The notes under the pieces were generated by a model. The model ran no database searches. It saw only the letters and a list, made by a program, of their open reading frames with translations, and was not told where the DNA came from. A stretch of DNA of 64,000 bases from Terrimonas sp. (GTDB taxonomy: Bacteria; Bacteroidota; Bacteroidia; Chitinophagales; Chitinophagaceae), in the NCBI RefSeq assembly GCF_003075435.1, contig NZ_QCZJ01000011.1:1-64000 (forward strand), given 5' to 3'. A program made the translations under genes and the position numbers. Shown here piece after piece: positions 52,338 through 62,406 of the stretch; the stretch's first letter is position 1; every line of letters begins with the position of its first letter.

Positions 52338-53755
52338 GCCTCGTCGATGAGGCTTGTAAGCCTTTTCACAATTTCCGGGTACAGTGTGGCAATATTATTT
52401 GTTTCATGAGGGTCTTTACTGAGGTTATATAGCTCAACTGTAGTTTTTCCCGCATCAAAAATATTCAGCCGGATGGCTTTCCAGTTGCCGCTCCGCACAG
52501 CCTGCTTACCGCCTCCCTCATGAAACTCCCAATATAAATATTCATGCTGGTGTTGCTTTGAAGAGCGGAGCGCCGGGAAAAAGGATATCCCATCTAAATT
52601 GGTTGGTGTTTCGGTTTTAGCAATTTGCGTAAACGTGGGGAAAATATCCCAAAAAGCGCCAATATAATTATTATTGGTTCCGGATTTTATTTTACCCGGC
52701 CATCTTGCTATAAATGGCACGCGTATACCGCCTTCATACATATCTCTTTTTACACCACGAAATCCGCCGGCGCTATTGAAAAAAACAGGATCAGCACCTC
52801 CTTCTACATGTGGACCATTATCACTTGTGAAAAATACGATCGTGTTATCATCAAGGTTCAATGCTTTCAATTTTTGCATTACCTGTCCTACATATAAATC
52901 GAGCCTGCTTACCATCGCGGCAAATGTTGCATGTGGAAAAGCTTGTGATGTATAGCCTCCTTCTGTTGCATCCGTGCCATAGTCATCTCCCTTGTGAGGT
53001 GTTTCCGGAAACCTTCCTTTATAATATTGATAGATGCTATCATCAGGCACAAGCAATTCAGCATGCGGTAATGTATAGGTAAGAAACATTAAAAAAGGTT
53101 GTTGCTGGTTTTCATCAATAAATTTTAATGCCTGCTGCTGAATAAGATCCGGTGCATATGTAACCGCTTTTTTGAGATTTTCATTTTCTTCAAGTATCAC
53201 TTTCTTTTCATTATCCCATAGATGATTGGGGTAATACCTGTGTGACACCCGCTGGCAGTTATAACCGTAAAATCTGTCTATACCATGTTTTAAAGGATCG
53301 CCTGTGCTTTCCATCGGACCTAATCCCCATTTGCCAAAAAGCCCGGTTGTATATCCTGCATTTTTTAATGCTTCGGCAATAGTGAATGTAGTATCAGCTA
53401 TAGGATATTGCCCTTCTGGTTTCATTTCTTTATTACCGCGGATTATAGTATGCCCGGTATGCATGCCTGTCATAAGCGATGAGCGTGATGGTGCGCAAAC
53501 CGTAGTGCCGGAATAGAACTGCGTAAAGCGCATACCTTCCTTTGCCAACTTTACGAGGTGAGGAGTTTTAATAAGCTTTTGCCCATATGGCTCTATATCA
53601 CCATATCCCAAATCATCTGCTATTATGAAAATGATATTAGGTTTGTTATTCGTTCTTCTTTGTTGTGCTGTGCCTTCAGCTGCATAAAAAAGAATGGTTA
53701 CGACTGCTATTAAGGCAATGTATATAGATGGAATGCGGGATGTATTTTTTTTCAC
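52295..53755 (-). CDS. secreted sulfatase (S1 family)
   Basis: From a GTG at 53755 the product is 486 aa with a signal peptide ending FYAAEGTAQ. The longer ATG frame from 53857 would add 34 residues before the signal and begin inside a terminator, so I reject it. The sulfatase core starts NIIFIIADDLGYGDIEPYG (metal-binding Asp pair). The maturation motif CAPSR has Cys87, to be converted to formylglycine by an anSME-type enzyme encoded elsewhere. LFGKWGLG, FFTSDNGPH and PFIARWPGKI are also family motifs. It removes sulfate esters from glycans or aryl sulfates. Confidence 0.92.
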   Translation of the reverse strand: MKKNTSRIPSIYIALIAVVTILFYAAEGTAQQRRTNNKPNIIFIIADDLGYGDIEPYGQKLIKTPHLVKLAKEGMRFTQFYSGTTVCAPSRSSLMTGMHTGHTIIRGNKEMKPEGQYPIADTTFTIAEALKNAGYTTGLFGKWGLGPMESTGDPLKHGIDRFYGYNCQRVSHRYYPNHLWDNEKKVILEENENLKKAVTYAPDLIQQQALKFIDENQQQPFLMFLTYTLPHAELLVPDDSIYQYYKGRFPETPHKGDDYGTDATEGGYTSQAFPHATFAAMVSRLDLYVGQVMQKLKALNLDDNTIVFFTSDNGPHVEGGADPVFFNSAGGFRGVKRDMYEGGIRVPFIARWPGKIKSGTNNNYIGAFWDIFPTFTQIAKTETPTNLDGISFFPALRSSKQHQHEYLYWEFHEGGGKQAVRSGNWKAIRLNIFDAGKTTVELYNLSKDPHETNNIATLYPEIVKRLTSLIDEAHNPSDIFPFPKEK

Positions 53756-53817
53756 GGCAAAAACTATTGCAGGTTTAAAGATATACTTAAAGATACAAAC
53801 AGCTTTGCGTACAGGAA

Positions 53818-53865
53818 TAAAAAATAAGCCCCGATGCTGATTAAAGTTTTTTAGCACCGGGACTT
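53818..53865 (-). terminator. terminator after trhO
   Basis: On the minus strand AAGTCCCGGTGCT (53865-53853) pairs with AGCATCGGGGCTT (53838-53826), 11 of 13 plus wobble pairs, followed by ATTTTTTATT. It separates trhO from the sulfatase gene. Confidence 0.75.
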
Positions 53866-53944
53866 CGTTTGATTATTTGTTTCGTATTTAACGGAGCACT
53901 TTTTTCTTCATTGTGAAAGCCTGCTTTTTTATGAGATATGTCAA

Positions 53945-54055
53945 ATTAAACGGGAAACGTAAAACGTAAAATGTATCTTAATGGTTACAGGTTTCAAGTT
54001 GCAGGTACTTAAAGCACAAAACGGTTAATAAGCTGGTACACATATAACCTGTAAC
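53945..54055. repeat. phrase repeat after trhO
   Basis: GGTTACAGGTTTCAAGTTGC on the left and ACATATAACCTGTAACCTA on the right give inverted copies of a CAGGTTACAGGTT word. The same word occurs at 36240-36255 and 45215-45230. Confidence 0.5.
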
Positions 54056-55093
54056 CTATACTTCTCCAAGCCGCGGGCGTACTCTTGCTTTAGCTTTATT
54101 AAAAATATGTTGACCCTTGTCAATTCCTTTTCGTAGCGCTTTCTGTTCTTCCTCAGGCATCTGGTAAACCTCCTGGCATACTGTACTGCAGCAGCCACTG
54201 TATTTTTCAGCGCATTTTTTGCATTGAATAAATAATAAATGGCAGCCATCATTTTTGCAATTGGTATGATCATCACATGGTTCCCCGCACTGGTGGCAAC
54301 GCGCAATTATATCGCTCGTTATACGCTCTCCCAGGCGATCATCAAACACAAAGTTTTTACCTATGAATTTACTTTCCAGTCCTTGCTCTTTTACCTGTTT
54401 TGCATAATTGATAATGCCTCCTTCAAGGTGGAATACATTTTTAAAGCCACTATGCAGCATGTAGGCACTGGCTTTTTCACAACGAATACCACCGGTGCAA
54501 TACATAATAATGTTTTTGTCTTTATGTTCTTTCATCATATCCACCGCCATCGGAAGCTGCTCCCGGAAAGTATCACTTGGAATTTCAATAGCGTTTTCAA
54601 AATGCCCTACCTCAAACTCATAATGATTACGCATGTCAATCACAACAGTATCCGGGTCGTTGGCAAGCTTATTCAATCCTTCTGCATCTACATATTTCCC
54701 TTTTACAGACATGCTAAAATCCGGGTCAGTAATACCGTCTGCCACTATTTTATCCCGGACTTTTATTTTCAATACCCAGAAAGATTTTCCATCATCGTCT
54801 ACCGCAATATTAAGCCGGAGATTATTTAACGGCGGAATACTGTATAAATAACTTCTGAACGCTTCGAAATTGCTTTCCGGAACGCTTACCTGCGCATTGA
54901 TGCCTTCTGAAGCAACATATATTCTGCCAAAGACTTTTATAGTATTCAATGCCTTATACAATTCATCCCTGAACTGTTGAGGGTCTTCAATAAAAAAATA
55001 CCGGTAAAATGAAATGGTTTTGCGGGGCTCTTTTTCTTCCAGCAAAAGCTGTTTGAGTTCCTTTTGAGAAACGCGATTGTGTAATACTGCCAT
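54056..55093 (-). CDS. trhO: tRNA uridine(34) hydroxylase, rhodanese family
   Basis: A 345-aa protein of the TrhO (YceA) family. The N-terminal domain has [17 protein letters not shown] and [15 protein letters not shown]. The rhodanese domain contains [20 protein letters not shown] and [16 protein letters not shown] with active Cys199. A C-terminal Cys-rich region follows ([26 protein letters not shown]) that may bind zinc. TrhO makes 5-hydroxyuridine at the wobble position of tRNAs using oxygen. The start at 55093 fits the family. Confidence 0.94.
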   Translation of the reverse strand: MAVLHNRVSQKELKQLLLEEKEPRKTISFYRYFFIEDPQQFRDELYKALNTIKVFGRIYVASEGINAQVSVPESNFEAFRSYLYSIPPLNNLRLNIAVDDDGKSFWVLKIKVRDKIVADGITDPDFSMSVKGKYVDAEGLNKLANDPDTVVIDMRNHYEFEVGHFENAIEIPSDTFREQLPMAVDMMKEHKDKNIIMYCTGGIRCEKASAYMLHSGFKNVFHLEGGIINYAKQVKEQGLESKFIGKNFVFDDRLGERITSDIIARCHQCGEPCDDHTNCKNDGCHLLFIQCKKCAEKYSGCCSTVCQEVYQMPEEEQKALRKGIDKGQHIFNKAKARVRPRLGEV

Positions 55094-55164
55094 AAGATTG
55101 AAATTTTACGCCCTCTGGCGGATCGTTTGCATGACGAACAAAATTTCTTAACGGCGCAAAGGTA

Positions 55165-55235
55165 AGGAGATTTGAGATGTTTGTGGTTTATGGTTAGAGG
55201 TTTCGTAAACCACAAACTAAAAACGCGAAGATACT
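55165..55235. repeat. inverted phrase repeat between trhO and DUF5686 genes
   Basis: GTTTGTGGTTTATGGTTAGAG and its near reverse complement CGTAAACCACAAACTAAAAA lie a few bases apart and can form a hairpin of about 14 pairs. It belongs to the family seen at 6040-6128 and 20577-20610. Confidence 0.55.
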
Positions 55236-55279
55236 CCCACCCCTATGCCTTCCCTTCATCTTTTATTTCCAATCTCCAA

Positions 55280-57739
55280 TCAATTTCCTGTCACTCCCCT
55301 GAAGCCGATCCTGATGCCATAATCATAAAACCCCCGGTCTCCATAGCCGCGTATATAATCAACACGAATAATTTTTAATATGTTTTCTATTCCTGCAAAT
55401 ACTTCATAATAGTAGTTGCTTTTATCTACCACAAAAGCATTTGCGCCGGCTACGAGATAGATATTTAATTTTTTGATCAACGGGATTTTATTGGTAAGAA
55501 AGCCGTTAAAATGATGCTCGATATTTAATGTGCCGTATAACCTGGCTGTTGTACTGCGGGCGTAATAAGGCGACAATTGAAAACTGTTCAGGTATTCCGT
55601 TGCAGTTAGTAATTGATTACCGTTGAAATGCTGGTAATCGGGTAACTCAACTTTGCGGCTGTTTAAAAATCCTCCCAAAGAAAAATGATAGCTGAAAATA
55701 CCCGAAAGCTTTGCATTGATATCATCTTTAATTGAAAATTTCCAGCGGTCAAAATCAATATCGCTGCCCGCAATACCGTTAAGCCCTTTGGCATAACTGA
55801 TACTGAACAATGGATATTTTGAGCCTAAATTTATTTTACGTTCCGGTAATTGAATATATTTAGTACCGGGCCGGTAGCTTACGGTAAAAGAAGTTAATAA
55901 TGCCTGGTGGCGCGGGAAATTTGAAGTGGTAAGCTCTACGGGATAATTAGGTGTTCGCCTGGTAAGATTTTTACTTTTGCCCCAGAAAGTATTGTCTGTA
56001 TTTTCAAGCGGTATCCTGTCCTGGTAGCTTACAGAAGCCTTTATTGTAAAGCCATCGCCAATGCCTCTTGTATAGTCCATTCTTCCAAACCAGGCTTCAT
56101 AAATCTTCATATAATTATCTCCAAAGAACAAAGTATTATACGTATTTACAAAGGGATGAACAGGCGCTTCATTGTTTAGCTGAAATACCCGCTTACCGCC
56201 TGAAAGTGCAATAACATTTGTATGCTTTTTACCAAAAGTATACCTGCCGGAAAGATCAGTGTTGAAGTGCCGGTTGGTAAAACCATACCGCACTGTTGGC
56301 GTAAAAGAAACGGATTTTGCTTCAGCAAACCTTCTTGAATATGTTACATTCATATTCAGGTTAAATCCTTCTACGGTGTTGAAATTGGCAATATCAATGA
56401 GCGGCGGGTAACTGAATGAAGATTTTTTACTTTGCCTGGTAAAGGTTTGTCCAAAAACAAGCAGTCCGCCAACCGTAATTCTGTTTCTTCTCCTGTCTAT
56501 TGAATCAAGATACCGTGGATCCCTGCGCACAATTTCTATACTGTCTTTTTTTACATAGTCAAGCAATTCATCATTGAGCAATGGCACAGGGCGAACCGTA
56601 TCCCAATACTGCCTTGGCATTTTATTGGAACCGGAGTCATATTTTATCACAATATTGTTAAAGAATTTTTTATCAAATTTTGGCTCAAGATTGTAGTTAG
56701 TATAGACCGATACGAAACTCCCCGTTGCATCAAATCCAAACATTTTTACTGATGGATATAGTACCTGGCTGTGGATCATCCATACATCATTGGTAACGGG
56801 AACGTATAGGTGCTCAATATGGAGTGAGTCTGCAAGCTCCATCTGCGACGACTTGGTGAGCAGGAGATTCACACTGTGTATGCGCCATTCGTTTTCTACA
56901 ATGTTGATCTCTCCGCTGAATAAAGGCTCATAAGCCCGGCGGGGAATCACTTTTATTTTGTTTATCAGCCTGCCATTTTCAGTAAAGCTTCCCAGGTATT
57001 TATACTGGTAAAAATTGAGCGCATTATCCGCAACCGGGGAAATAAAACCCCGCGGGTTGAGCACATTACTTATCTGTATATTATTATCATAAAAAGTCAG
57101 GAATTTAGGATTGCTGAATCCAAAGCTCTCTGCAGAACCACTAACGCGGGTTGAGGTAACAACAGCCTTTTCTTTATTGGGCTTCTGAAAATAATATTTG
57201 GCGATCGTTTCAGACAGGTAGATCATTTTATTTTTTCCTGTATCGCCATCATCAAATGCTACTTTTTGGCCGAAAATAGTTTTTGGAAAATCTTTCAGGC
57301 GTAATTGCCCTTTAATATATACCTGGCATTCAAATGCATCAACCTGGTCTTTATATACCGGGCGCATCTTTATTGCATGGCGCATTATTTCATAAGCCGG
57401 GTCTTCCGTATTACTGCCAATTACTACTTCTTTTAATGTTAATTCCTGTTGTGGTAAAACAAAATCAACCTGTATACCTGTTCCGCTGATGGAAATCTGC
57501 TTTTCTACCATTTTATAGCCAACATGCATACATTGCAATGTGTATTTCCCATCGGGAAGATTAAGCACATACCTTCCTTCATTATTGGCGGTAGTTCCGG
57601 CTGATAATCCTTTTACTACAATAGATGCAAATGATAATACTTCTCCTTTATCGCTTTTTATGATGCCGTTTACCGGCAGGCCGAAACTATACAGGCAGGC
57701 AAACAAAAATGGCAATGTAAAACATAAATTTTTCTTCAT
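55280..57739 (-). CDS. DUF5686 outer membrane protein with carboxypeptidase-regulatory-like domain
   Basis: From the ATG at 57739 the protein is 819 aa with a signal peptide (MKKNLCFTLPFLFACLYSFG). A 14-codon extension upstream would overlap the preceding gene. An N-terminal CarbopepD_reg-like beta-sandwich (about 20-105: GEVLSFASIVVKGLSAGTTA, NNEGRYVLNLPDGKYTLQC) precedes a long DUF5686 region and a C-terminal beta-barrel whose final strands end GIRIGFRGVTGN. The plan resembles TonB-dependent-type surface proteins without a TonB box or plug I can identify. Role unknown; outer-membrane location is well supported. Confidence 0.88.
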   Translation of the reverse strand: MKKNLCFTLPFLFACLYSFGLPVNGIIKSDKGEVLSFASIVVKGLSAGTTANNEGRYVLNLPDGKYTLQCMHVGYKMVEKQISISGTGIQVDFVLPQQELTLKEVVIGSNTEDPAYEIMRHAIKMRPVYKDQVDAFECQVYIKGQLRLKDFPKTIFGQKVAFDDGDTGKNKMIYLSETIAKYYFQKPNKEKAVVTSTRVSGSAESFGFSNPKFLTFYDNNIQISNVLNPRGFISPVADNALNFYQYKYLGSFTENGRLINKIKVIPRRAYEPLFSGEINIVENEWRIHSVNLLLTKSSQMELADSLHIEHLYVPVTNDVWMIHSQVLYPSVKMFGFDATGSFVSVYTNYNLEPKFDKKFFNNIVIKYDSGSNKMPRQYWDTVRPVPLLNDELLDYVKKDSIEIVRRDPRYLDSIDRRRNRITVGGLLVFGQTFTRQSKKSSFSYPPLIDIANFNTVEGFNLNMNVTYSRRFAEAKSVSFTPTVRYGFTNRHFNTDLSGRYTFGKKHTNVIALSGGKRVFQLNNEAPVHPFVNTYNTLFFGDNYMKIYEAWFGRMDYTRGIGDGFTIKASVSYQDRIPLENTDNTFWGKSKNLTRRTPNYPVELTTSNFPRHQALLTSFTVSYRPGTKYIQLPERKINLGSKYPLFSISYAKGLNGIAGSDIDFDRWKFSIKDDINAKLSGIFSYHFSLGGFLNSRKVELPDYQHFNGNQLLTATEYLNSFQLSPYYARSTTARLYGTLNIEHHFNGFLTNKIPLIKKLNIYLVAGANAFVVDKSNYYYEVFAGIENILKIIRVDYIRGYGDRGFYDYGIRIGFRGVTGN

Positions 57740-57777
57740 GAAAGGAATATAGCCTGCTATTGAAATTATTGTGCCAT

Positions 57778-58134
57778 TCACGCTTTTTTCCAGATAATGC
57801 CTCTTAACAATGATCCTGTAAGCGCTGAAAGTCCTGCAACTAAAGCGCCGGCCAATGCTGTTATGGTTATCAGCGTTAACGGGCTGTTTTTGTTAATAAC
57901 CAGCACGGCAATTTTTTCAGCAAGCAAATGACTGTTGGCGGAACTGGTATACCATGCAAGCCCGCCCCACAATAAAAATAATGCTGCAAAACCGGCAATA
58001 AAATCAAGATAAGGCTTTTGCCAGATAACCAGCGGTACTCCAAATGATACTATCGCAATACTCCACCAGGGCAGGTACAGCGAGAAAGCAAAGCTCAGCA
58101 GCGCAATCAATATAAGTGATATGATAAATTTCAT
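57778..58134 (-). CDS. small four-helix membrane protein of unknown function
   Basis: A 118-aa protein that is nearly all hydrophobic. Four helices are likely at about 5-25, 26-45, 48-66 and 85-112, with few charged residues and an end GIIWKKA. No family recognised. Its stop lies 38 bases before the chosen start of the DUF5686 gene, so they are probably transcribed together and the small protein may help the larger one. Confidence 0.65.
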   Translation of the reverse strand: MKFIISLILIALLSFAFSLYLPWWSIAIVSFGVPLVIWQKPYLDFIAGFAALFLLWGGLAWYTSSANSHLLAEKIAVLVINKNSPLTLITITALAGALVAGLSALTGSLLRGIIWKKA

Positions 58135-58208
58135 TCGTATAATTTTAAATTGTTTGCCACGTCTGCATCTGTTAAAAAAAGCAATCCGTGTATCCGCGGC
58201 AATGATAA

Positions 58209-60656
58209 TTATCCTTTTTTAAAGATCATTTTCCAAACCAACCTATCCGAACCTTCTTCCCCTTTTTTCATTATCCAGGCCTTGTAATATTCTCCTGCAG
58301 CCCATTTATCAATAAAATTATCGTAATAAGGGCTGCCGGGATTGCCCGATTGTCCTCCCGGGTATACCACATAAGCCTCAGTGTCTTTGGTTAAATGCAC
58401 AATCATTCTCCAGCTTGGCCCATGGTCGTGCTGGGTTGCATTAATTACATGCTTTCCTCCGCCCACCATTAAACCTGTTCTTGCAAAAGGCATTACTTTG
58501 GTTTTAAGCAAATGATAGATGGATGTGTTTTTATACATGCCCCAAGTGAGCTTGTTTACAGACGCAAGCGAATCTGCCGTAGCAACAGTTTTTGCAAAAG
58601 CAGCACTCACAGCATCGGCTATTGTTTCTGTTTGCGGAGTATTAATATTATCCGCAAATGCAAACGTGCTGTCTTTTAACAGAGCTTCTATTAACGTTGG
58701 TTGAGAAGGGAGCATTTTATCAACACCTGCTTTTTCAAATTCATCATCCCATACCTGCTTTTCAAGATTTTTGAACCATAATGTAAAAAGCGTTGGAGCA
58801 GTTAAATTGATATCATTATTCAGTGACCAGTTTCTTATTGTGTCAAGATATTGATTTGCCATTCCTTCAAGACTGCTCTGTGTAATATACTTTAGCAATA
58901 AAGGGCGGGCTGTTTCTGCAAATGCATTGTAATTGTCATTTTGCAGTTTCATCATATCCTGTGGTGTGATATTGCTCATGGCTGCCAGCCGCCTGTTGAT
59001 TTCTATGCCACGATATAAATCATATTCTCCGGGAATAAAATAATGGTAGGCAGAATCTGCAGGCCGCTGATTGGCACTGCTGATAAAACCTCTTTCAGGA
59101 TTAAGCACATGAGGGTTCTCACTCCGGGGAATAAATGTTTGCCACATGTAGCTGCTGTCTTCCCCGGGCATTGCATATACACCCTGCCTGTTCCAGCGTG
59201 CAGGAAAAGTTCCCTGCTGCCATATAGCAATATCCCCGGATTTTGAAGCAAATGCCACATTGTGTGCCGGACAGGTAAAATATTGCAAAGCGTTTTCATA
59301 ATCTTCATAGTTCTTCGCCCTGTCAAGATAGTGCCACAACAATAATTCGTTTGAAGGATCATGCGCTTTCCATCTTGCAGCCAATGCTTTGCCAGGCATT
59401 TCTGAAGCCGGGAAACTATTGTCATAGGTTACAGGCCCAAAAACCGTATATGCTACAGTGTCATATACAGGCGGTTTCCCTTTTATTTTAATTTCTTCAA
59501 TGCGCAGGTCAGCGCTTTTCCAATCGTTCCCGAACCTGTATTGCGTTTTGGTTTCATCTTTAAACTGAATACTGTAATAGTCTTTTACATCACGCCCGGA
59601 ATTAGTAAAGCCAAATGCTATACTATCATTAAAGCCGATAATAACACCAGGTGCACCGGGAAAACTTACACCATATGCATTCATAGTAGGCGTTATCATT
59701 TGTATTTCGTACCAGATAGACGGAAGTGATAATGTAAGATGCGGATCATTACAAAGTATAGGCGCACCGCTTTGCGTTTTATTGCCACTTACGGCCCAGT
59801 TGTTACTGCCATTGGCAGGGTTGGGTTTATTAATTTCTTTCAATTTATCCTGCACTGTTGTTGTGTCGGGTTGAATGTATAATGAGTCTTTTGATGCAGG
59901 CGGAATAGGATGTACTGTTGCTTCGGGATATACCGTTCCTTTGGGGATTACAGGATCAAGAGCATCCGCTATTTGCGGAAAAAGCAAACGCAATTTTGCA
60001 TCTCCGAAATAAGCCAGGGCTTTTGTCATAGGCAGATCATTTTCAAAGCCGGCAAGTGTTTCCGTCATCTGCTTTACGAACAAAGCGGTTTTAAGATTGT
60101 TCCATTTTTCAGGCGCATAACCAAGGAGTTTATATTCAACAGGCAGCCTGCTTTCGGTTAATGTTGCTATATATGCGTTTACACCCGCGGTATAATTGTC
60201 TACCTCAGCTTTGCTAACCGGGTCTGCTTCTATCTCTTTTAAAAGGTTTTCAGCGGCATAAACCATACCCAATCTTCTTTTGCCACGATCATAATCTCTT
60301 GCAACATCACCCACAATTTCACTTATTCTTCCTGCAGCGGCATAGGTTTGGAATTCCATTTGCCATAAACGGAATTTTGCATGGAGATATCCTTGTATGA
60401 AATAAGCGTCTTCATCATTATCGGCAACAATATGCGGCACCAGTCTTTCATCAAGGTATACTGTTGTATTGCCTTTCAGCTCAGGAAAATGGAGCGTTGC
60501 ATCAAAACTTTGTTTAGCAGGTTCAGCATTTTGCCATATACCATGCTGAGGACTTAAAAAATTGCCGAGTGCAAGAGGCGTCCATGTAGCAGTGCCTAAT
60601 GCAAAAAGCAGCAATGCGGTTACAAGCAATGAAATACAGAAGAAAACTATTCTCAT
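58209..60656 (-). CDS. penicillin acylase family (Ntn) amidohydrolase
   Basis: An 815-aa precursor with an N-terminal hydrophobic segment, alpha-chain region, spacer and beta chain. The beta chain should start at Ser284 in PANGSNNWAVSG, where self-cleavage leaves the Ser as N-terminal nucleophile. The oxyanion and substrate region NDPHLTLSLPSIWYE and FGFTNSGRDVKDYY follow, and the C-terminus has the family GGQSGNPGSPYYDNF. Relatives cut penicillin G, acyl-homoserine lactones or other amides; the substrate here cannot be named. It acts in the periplasm. Confidence 0.93.
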   Translation of the reverse strand: MRIVFFCISLLVTALLLFALGTATWTPLALGNFLSPQHGIWQNAEPAKQSFDATLHFPELKGNTTVYLDERLVPHIVADNDEDAYFIQGYLHAKFRLWQMEFQTYAAAGRISEIVGDVARDYDRGKRRLGMVYAAENLLKEIEADPVSKAEVDNYTAGVNAYIATLTESRLPVEYKLLGYAPEKWNNLKTALFVKQMTETLAGFENDLPMTKALAYFGDAKLRLLFPQIADALDPVIPKGTVYPEATVHPIPPASKDSLYIQPDTTTVQDKLKEINKPNPANGSNNWAVSGNKTQSGAPILCNDPHLTLSLPSIWYEIQMITPTMNAYGVSFPGAPGVIIGFNDSIAFGFTNSGRDVKDYYSIQFKDETKTQYRFGNDWKSADLRIEEIKIKGKPPVYDTVAYTVFGPVTYDNSFPASEMPGKALAARWKAHDPSNELLLWHYLDRAKNYEDYENALQYFTCPAHNVAFASKSGDIAIWQQGTFPARWNRQGVYAMPGEDSSYMWQTFIPRSENPHVLNPERGFISSANQRPADSAYHYFIPGEYDLYRGIEINRRLAAMSNITPQDMMKLQNDNYNAFAETARPLLLKYITQSSLEGMANQYLDTIRNWSLNNDINLTAPTLFTLWFKNLEKQVWDDEFEKAGVDKMLPSQPTLIEALLKDSTFAFADNINTPQTETIADAVSAAFAKTVATADSLASVNKLTWGMYKNTSIYHLLKTKVMPFARTGLMVGGGKHVINATQHDHGPSWRMIVHLTKDTEAYVVYPGGQSGNPGSPYYDNFIDKWAAGEYYKAWIMKKGEEGSDRLVWKMIFKKG

Positions 60657-61001
60657 AATTTAAAATTACAGGGTTGGAGGAGAAAAATAAAAACAAATTT
60701 AGAAACCACAATTTGGAAGAAACGCCACAAAATCCGGCGTTCCGCGTGTGTGGGATGATTTAAGGTTGCAACCATTAAGGAATTAAACAATATTATGACT
60801 AATTATTCGGTATGCTTAATTCCCTTAACTTCTTAATGGTTGCATAGCGTGCATGAATACATACCGGATTGCTTAACCGGTATAGCATTTTTATTGTGAC
60901 CTTAAATGCAGTCTTCTATGAACAATATGCAGCAGCAGGAACGAAAACAGTGCATTCTTAGCATCAGGCTGTATACGTGAAGGATAACAACTTTTAAAAG
61001 C
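60657..61001. repeat. intergenic region with nested inverted repeat
   Basis: GCAACCATTAAG (60768-60779) has an exact reverse complement at 60832-60843; inside it GGAATTAA (60779-60786) pairs with TTAATTCC (60816-60823). These words also occur at 44125-44200 and 30450-30480. No gene is visible in the region. Confidence 0.65.
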
Positions 61002-61009
61002 TATTTTTG
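61002..61009 (+). promoter_or_regulatory. -7 element before miaE
   Basis: TATTTTTG matches TAnnTTTG and ends 17 bases before the ATG at 61027. I see no TTTG at the -33 distance. Confidence 0.45.
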
Positions 61010-61026
61010 CATTTTATTGTAAACAC

Positions 61027-61632
61027 ATGAATGAGGAAGATGTAAAAAATATACTTGGTCTGCAGTTGCCTACTGATCCGCGCTGGGTTGACCTGGCATC
61101 AATAAGTATGGAAGATATTTTAACGGATCATGCTTACTGCGAACAAAAAGCTGCTACTACCTGTATTAGTTTAATTCAGCGTTATTCCGATAAAGCAGAG
61201 ATGGTAACTGCTTTGGCTCCTATTGTAACAGAGGAATGGGGACATTTTCGCCTGGTACTTGCAGAATTGCAGAAACGTGGTTTGGTATTAGGAAAACAAC
61301 GCAAAGATATATATGTAAATAAGCTGATTGAATTTCAACAAAAAGGCGGGAGCATTGAAGACCGCTTTTTAGATCAGCTCCTGACCATGGCACTGATTGA
61401 AGCCCGCAGTTGCGAACGCTTTAAAAGATTAAGCGAGGGATTGAATGATGATTACATGCGTAAGTTTTACCGCCGGTTCATGGAAAGCGAAGCAGGGCAT
61501 TATACCTTATTCATAGAGCTTGCAGAAACCTATATAGACAAAGACAAAGTAAGAAAACGCTGGACCGAATGGCTGGCGTATGAAGCTGATGTGATGCAGC
61601 AACTGGAAGTGAGGGGGGATAGGATACACTGA
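61027..61632 (+). CDS. miaE: tRNA-(ms2io6A)-hydroxylase-like diiron protein
   Basis: A 201-aa ferritin-like four-helix protein with diiron ligands in paired motifs: DHAYCEQKAA, EEWGHFRLVLAEL, EARSCERFKRL and ESEAGHYTLF. This matches the MiaE family, which hydroxylates the isopentenyl group of modified A37 in tRNAs reading UNN codons. The miaA and miaB genes it depends on are not in the window. It is a single transcription unit with a -7 element just upstream. Confidence 0.9.
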   Translation: MNEEDVKNILGLQLPTDPRWVDLASISMEDILTDHAYCEQKAATTCISLIQRYSDKAEMVTALAPIVTEEWGHFRLVLAELQKRGLVLGKQRKDIYVNKLIEFQQKGGSIEDRFLDQLLTMALIEARSCERFKRLSEGLNDDYMRKFYRRFMESEAGHYTLFIELAETYIDKDKVRKRWTEWLAYEADVMQQLEVRGDRIH

Positions 61633-61751
61633 GCCCGATCTTTAAAGCAAAGTATCGAACGCTTTTTTACGGGATACGTCTTCATATATCTAAATACGGA
61701 CACTTTATATTATTGCATGAAGACGCGTACCAGCAGGAAATAGAACAGCAT

Positions 61752-62372
61752 TTACTTAACTTTGCTCATAACCCTTTGCCAAAGCTTTTTGGCATATTGT
61801 TTAAATAAAGGGTTGCCGGTTCTGAAGTTGTTATCAGGAGTATAGGTACCGCCGGAAAAATCTTTATCGGAATACCTTACCCTGCTTTCTCCTCTTAAAG
61901 CATACTTTTTACCTCCTTCGTACATGATAATTTTTGCTATGGCAGGAGATACATCGCCCGTACATTGAGTTTCATACATTAACCAGATTTCTGCTATGCC
62001 ATTTTTATCAAGATCGGTTATCGCAAAAGCATCCTTTGTAAATGCTGCCTTTACATCCAACGCACAATCTTTTGAATAGTCATATACTTTCCAGATGAGT
62101 TGAACGCTATCTGCAATTACTATATAATGATAGGCATATAGCTCAGCATTTCTAAATTCTCCAAATTCATTTCCTTTACCTGAGTATATACCTGTTTCGG
62201 TAGTTACTGCATAATGTGTTTCATTATTTTCTATCCATTTCACGGCATTCATAATATGCCCTGTGTATTTTATTTGCGATGGAATTTCATTTTTGCTGAG
62301 GGTTTTTACGGGAAGTTGACCATATGAGTAAGCTGAGTATAATAAGATCACTATAAAAATTGAAAACTTCAT
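61752..62372 (-). CDS. M949_RS01915-type secreted protein
   Basis: From the ATG at 62372 the protein is 206 aa with a signal peptide (MKFSIFIVILLYSAYSYGQ). A 35-residue extension to 62477 would overlap the upstream gene and hide the signal. The mature part has VTTETGIYSGKGNEFG, NAELYAYHYIV, VYDYSKDCALDVKAAF and DLDKNGIAEIWLMYETQC, the last resembling an FG-GAP/EF-hand-like DxDxNG motif. This matches a small Bacteroidota family labelled surface polysaccharide biosynthesis, for which there is little functional proof. Confidence 0.7.
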   Translation of the reverse strand: MKFSIFIVILLYSAYSYGQLPVKTLSKNEIPSQIKYTGHIMNAVKWIENNETHYAVTTETGIYSGKGNEFGEFRNAELYAYHYIVIADSVQLIWKVYDYSKDCALDVKAAFTKDAFAITDLDKNGIAEIWLMYETQCTGDVSPAIAKIIMYEGGKKYALRGESRVRYSDKDFSGGTYTPDNNFRTGNPLFKQYAKKLWQRVMSKVK

Positions 62373-62406
62373 GTTAGAAGATTTAAAATAATTTAAACCA
62401 GCAGAT

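Noticed and set aside
61677-61725. 9-bp inverted repeat CGTCTTCAT/ATGAAGACG between miaE and the next gene
   Set aside because: The arms are 31 bases apart without a T-run; too weak to call a function.
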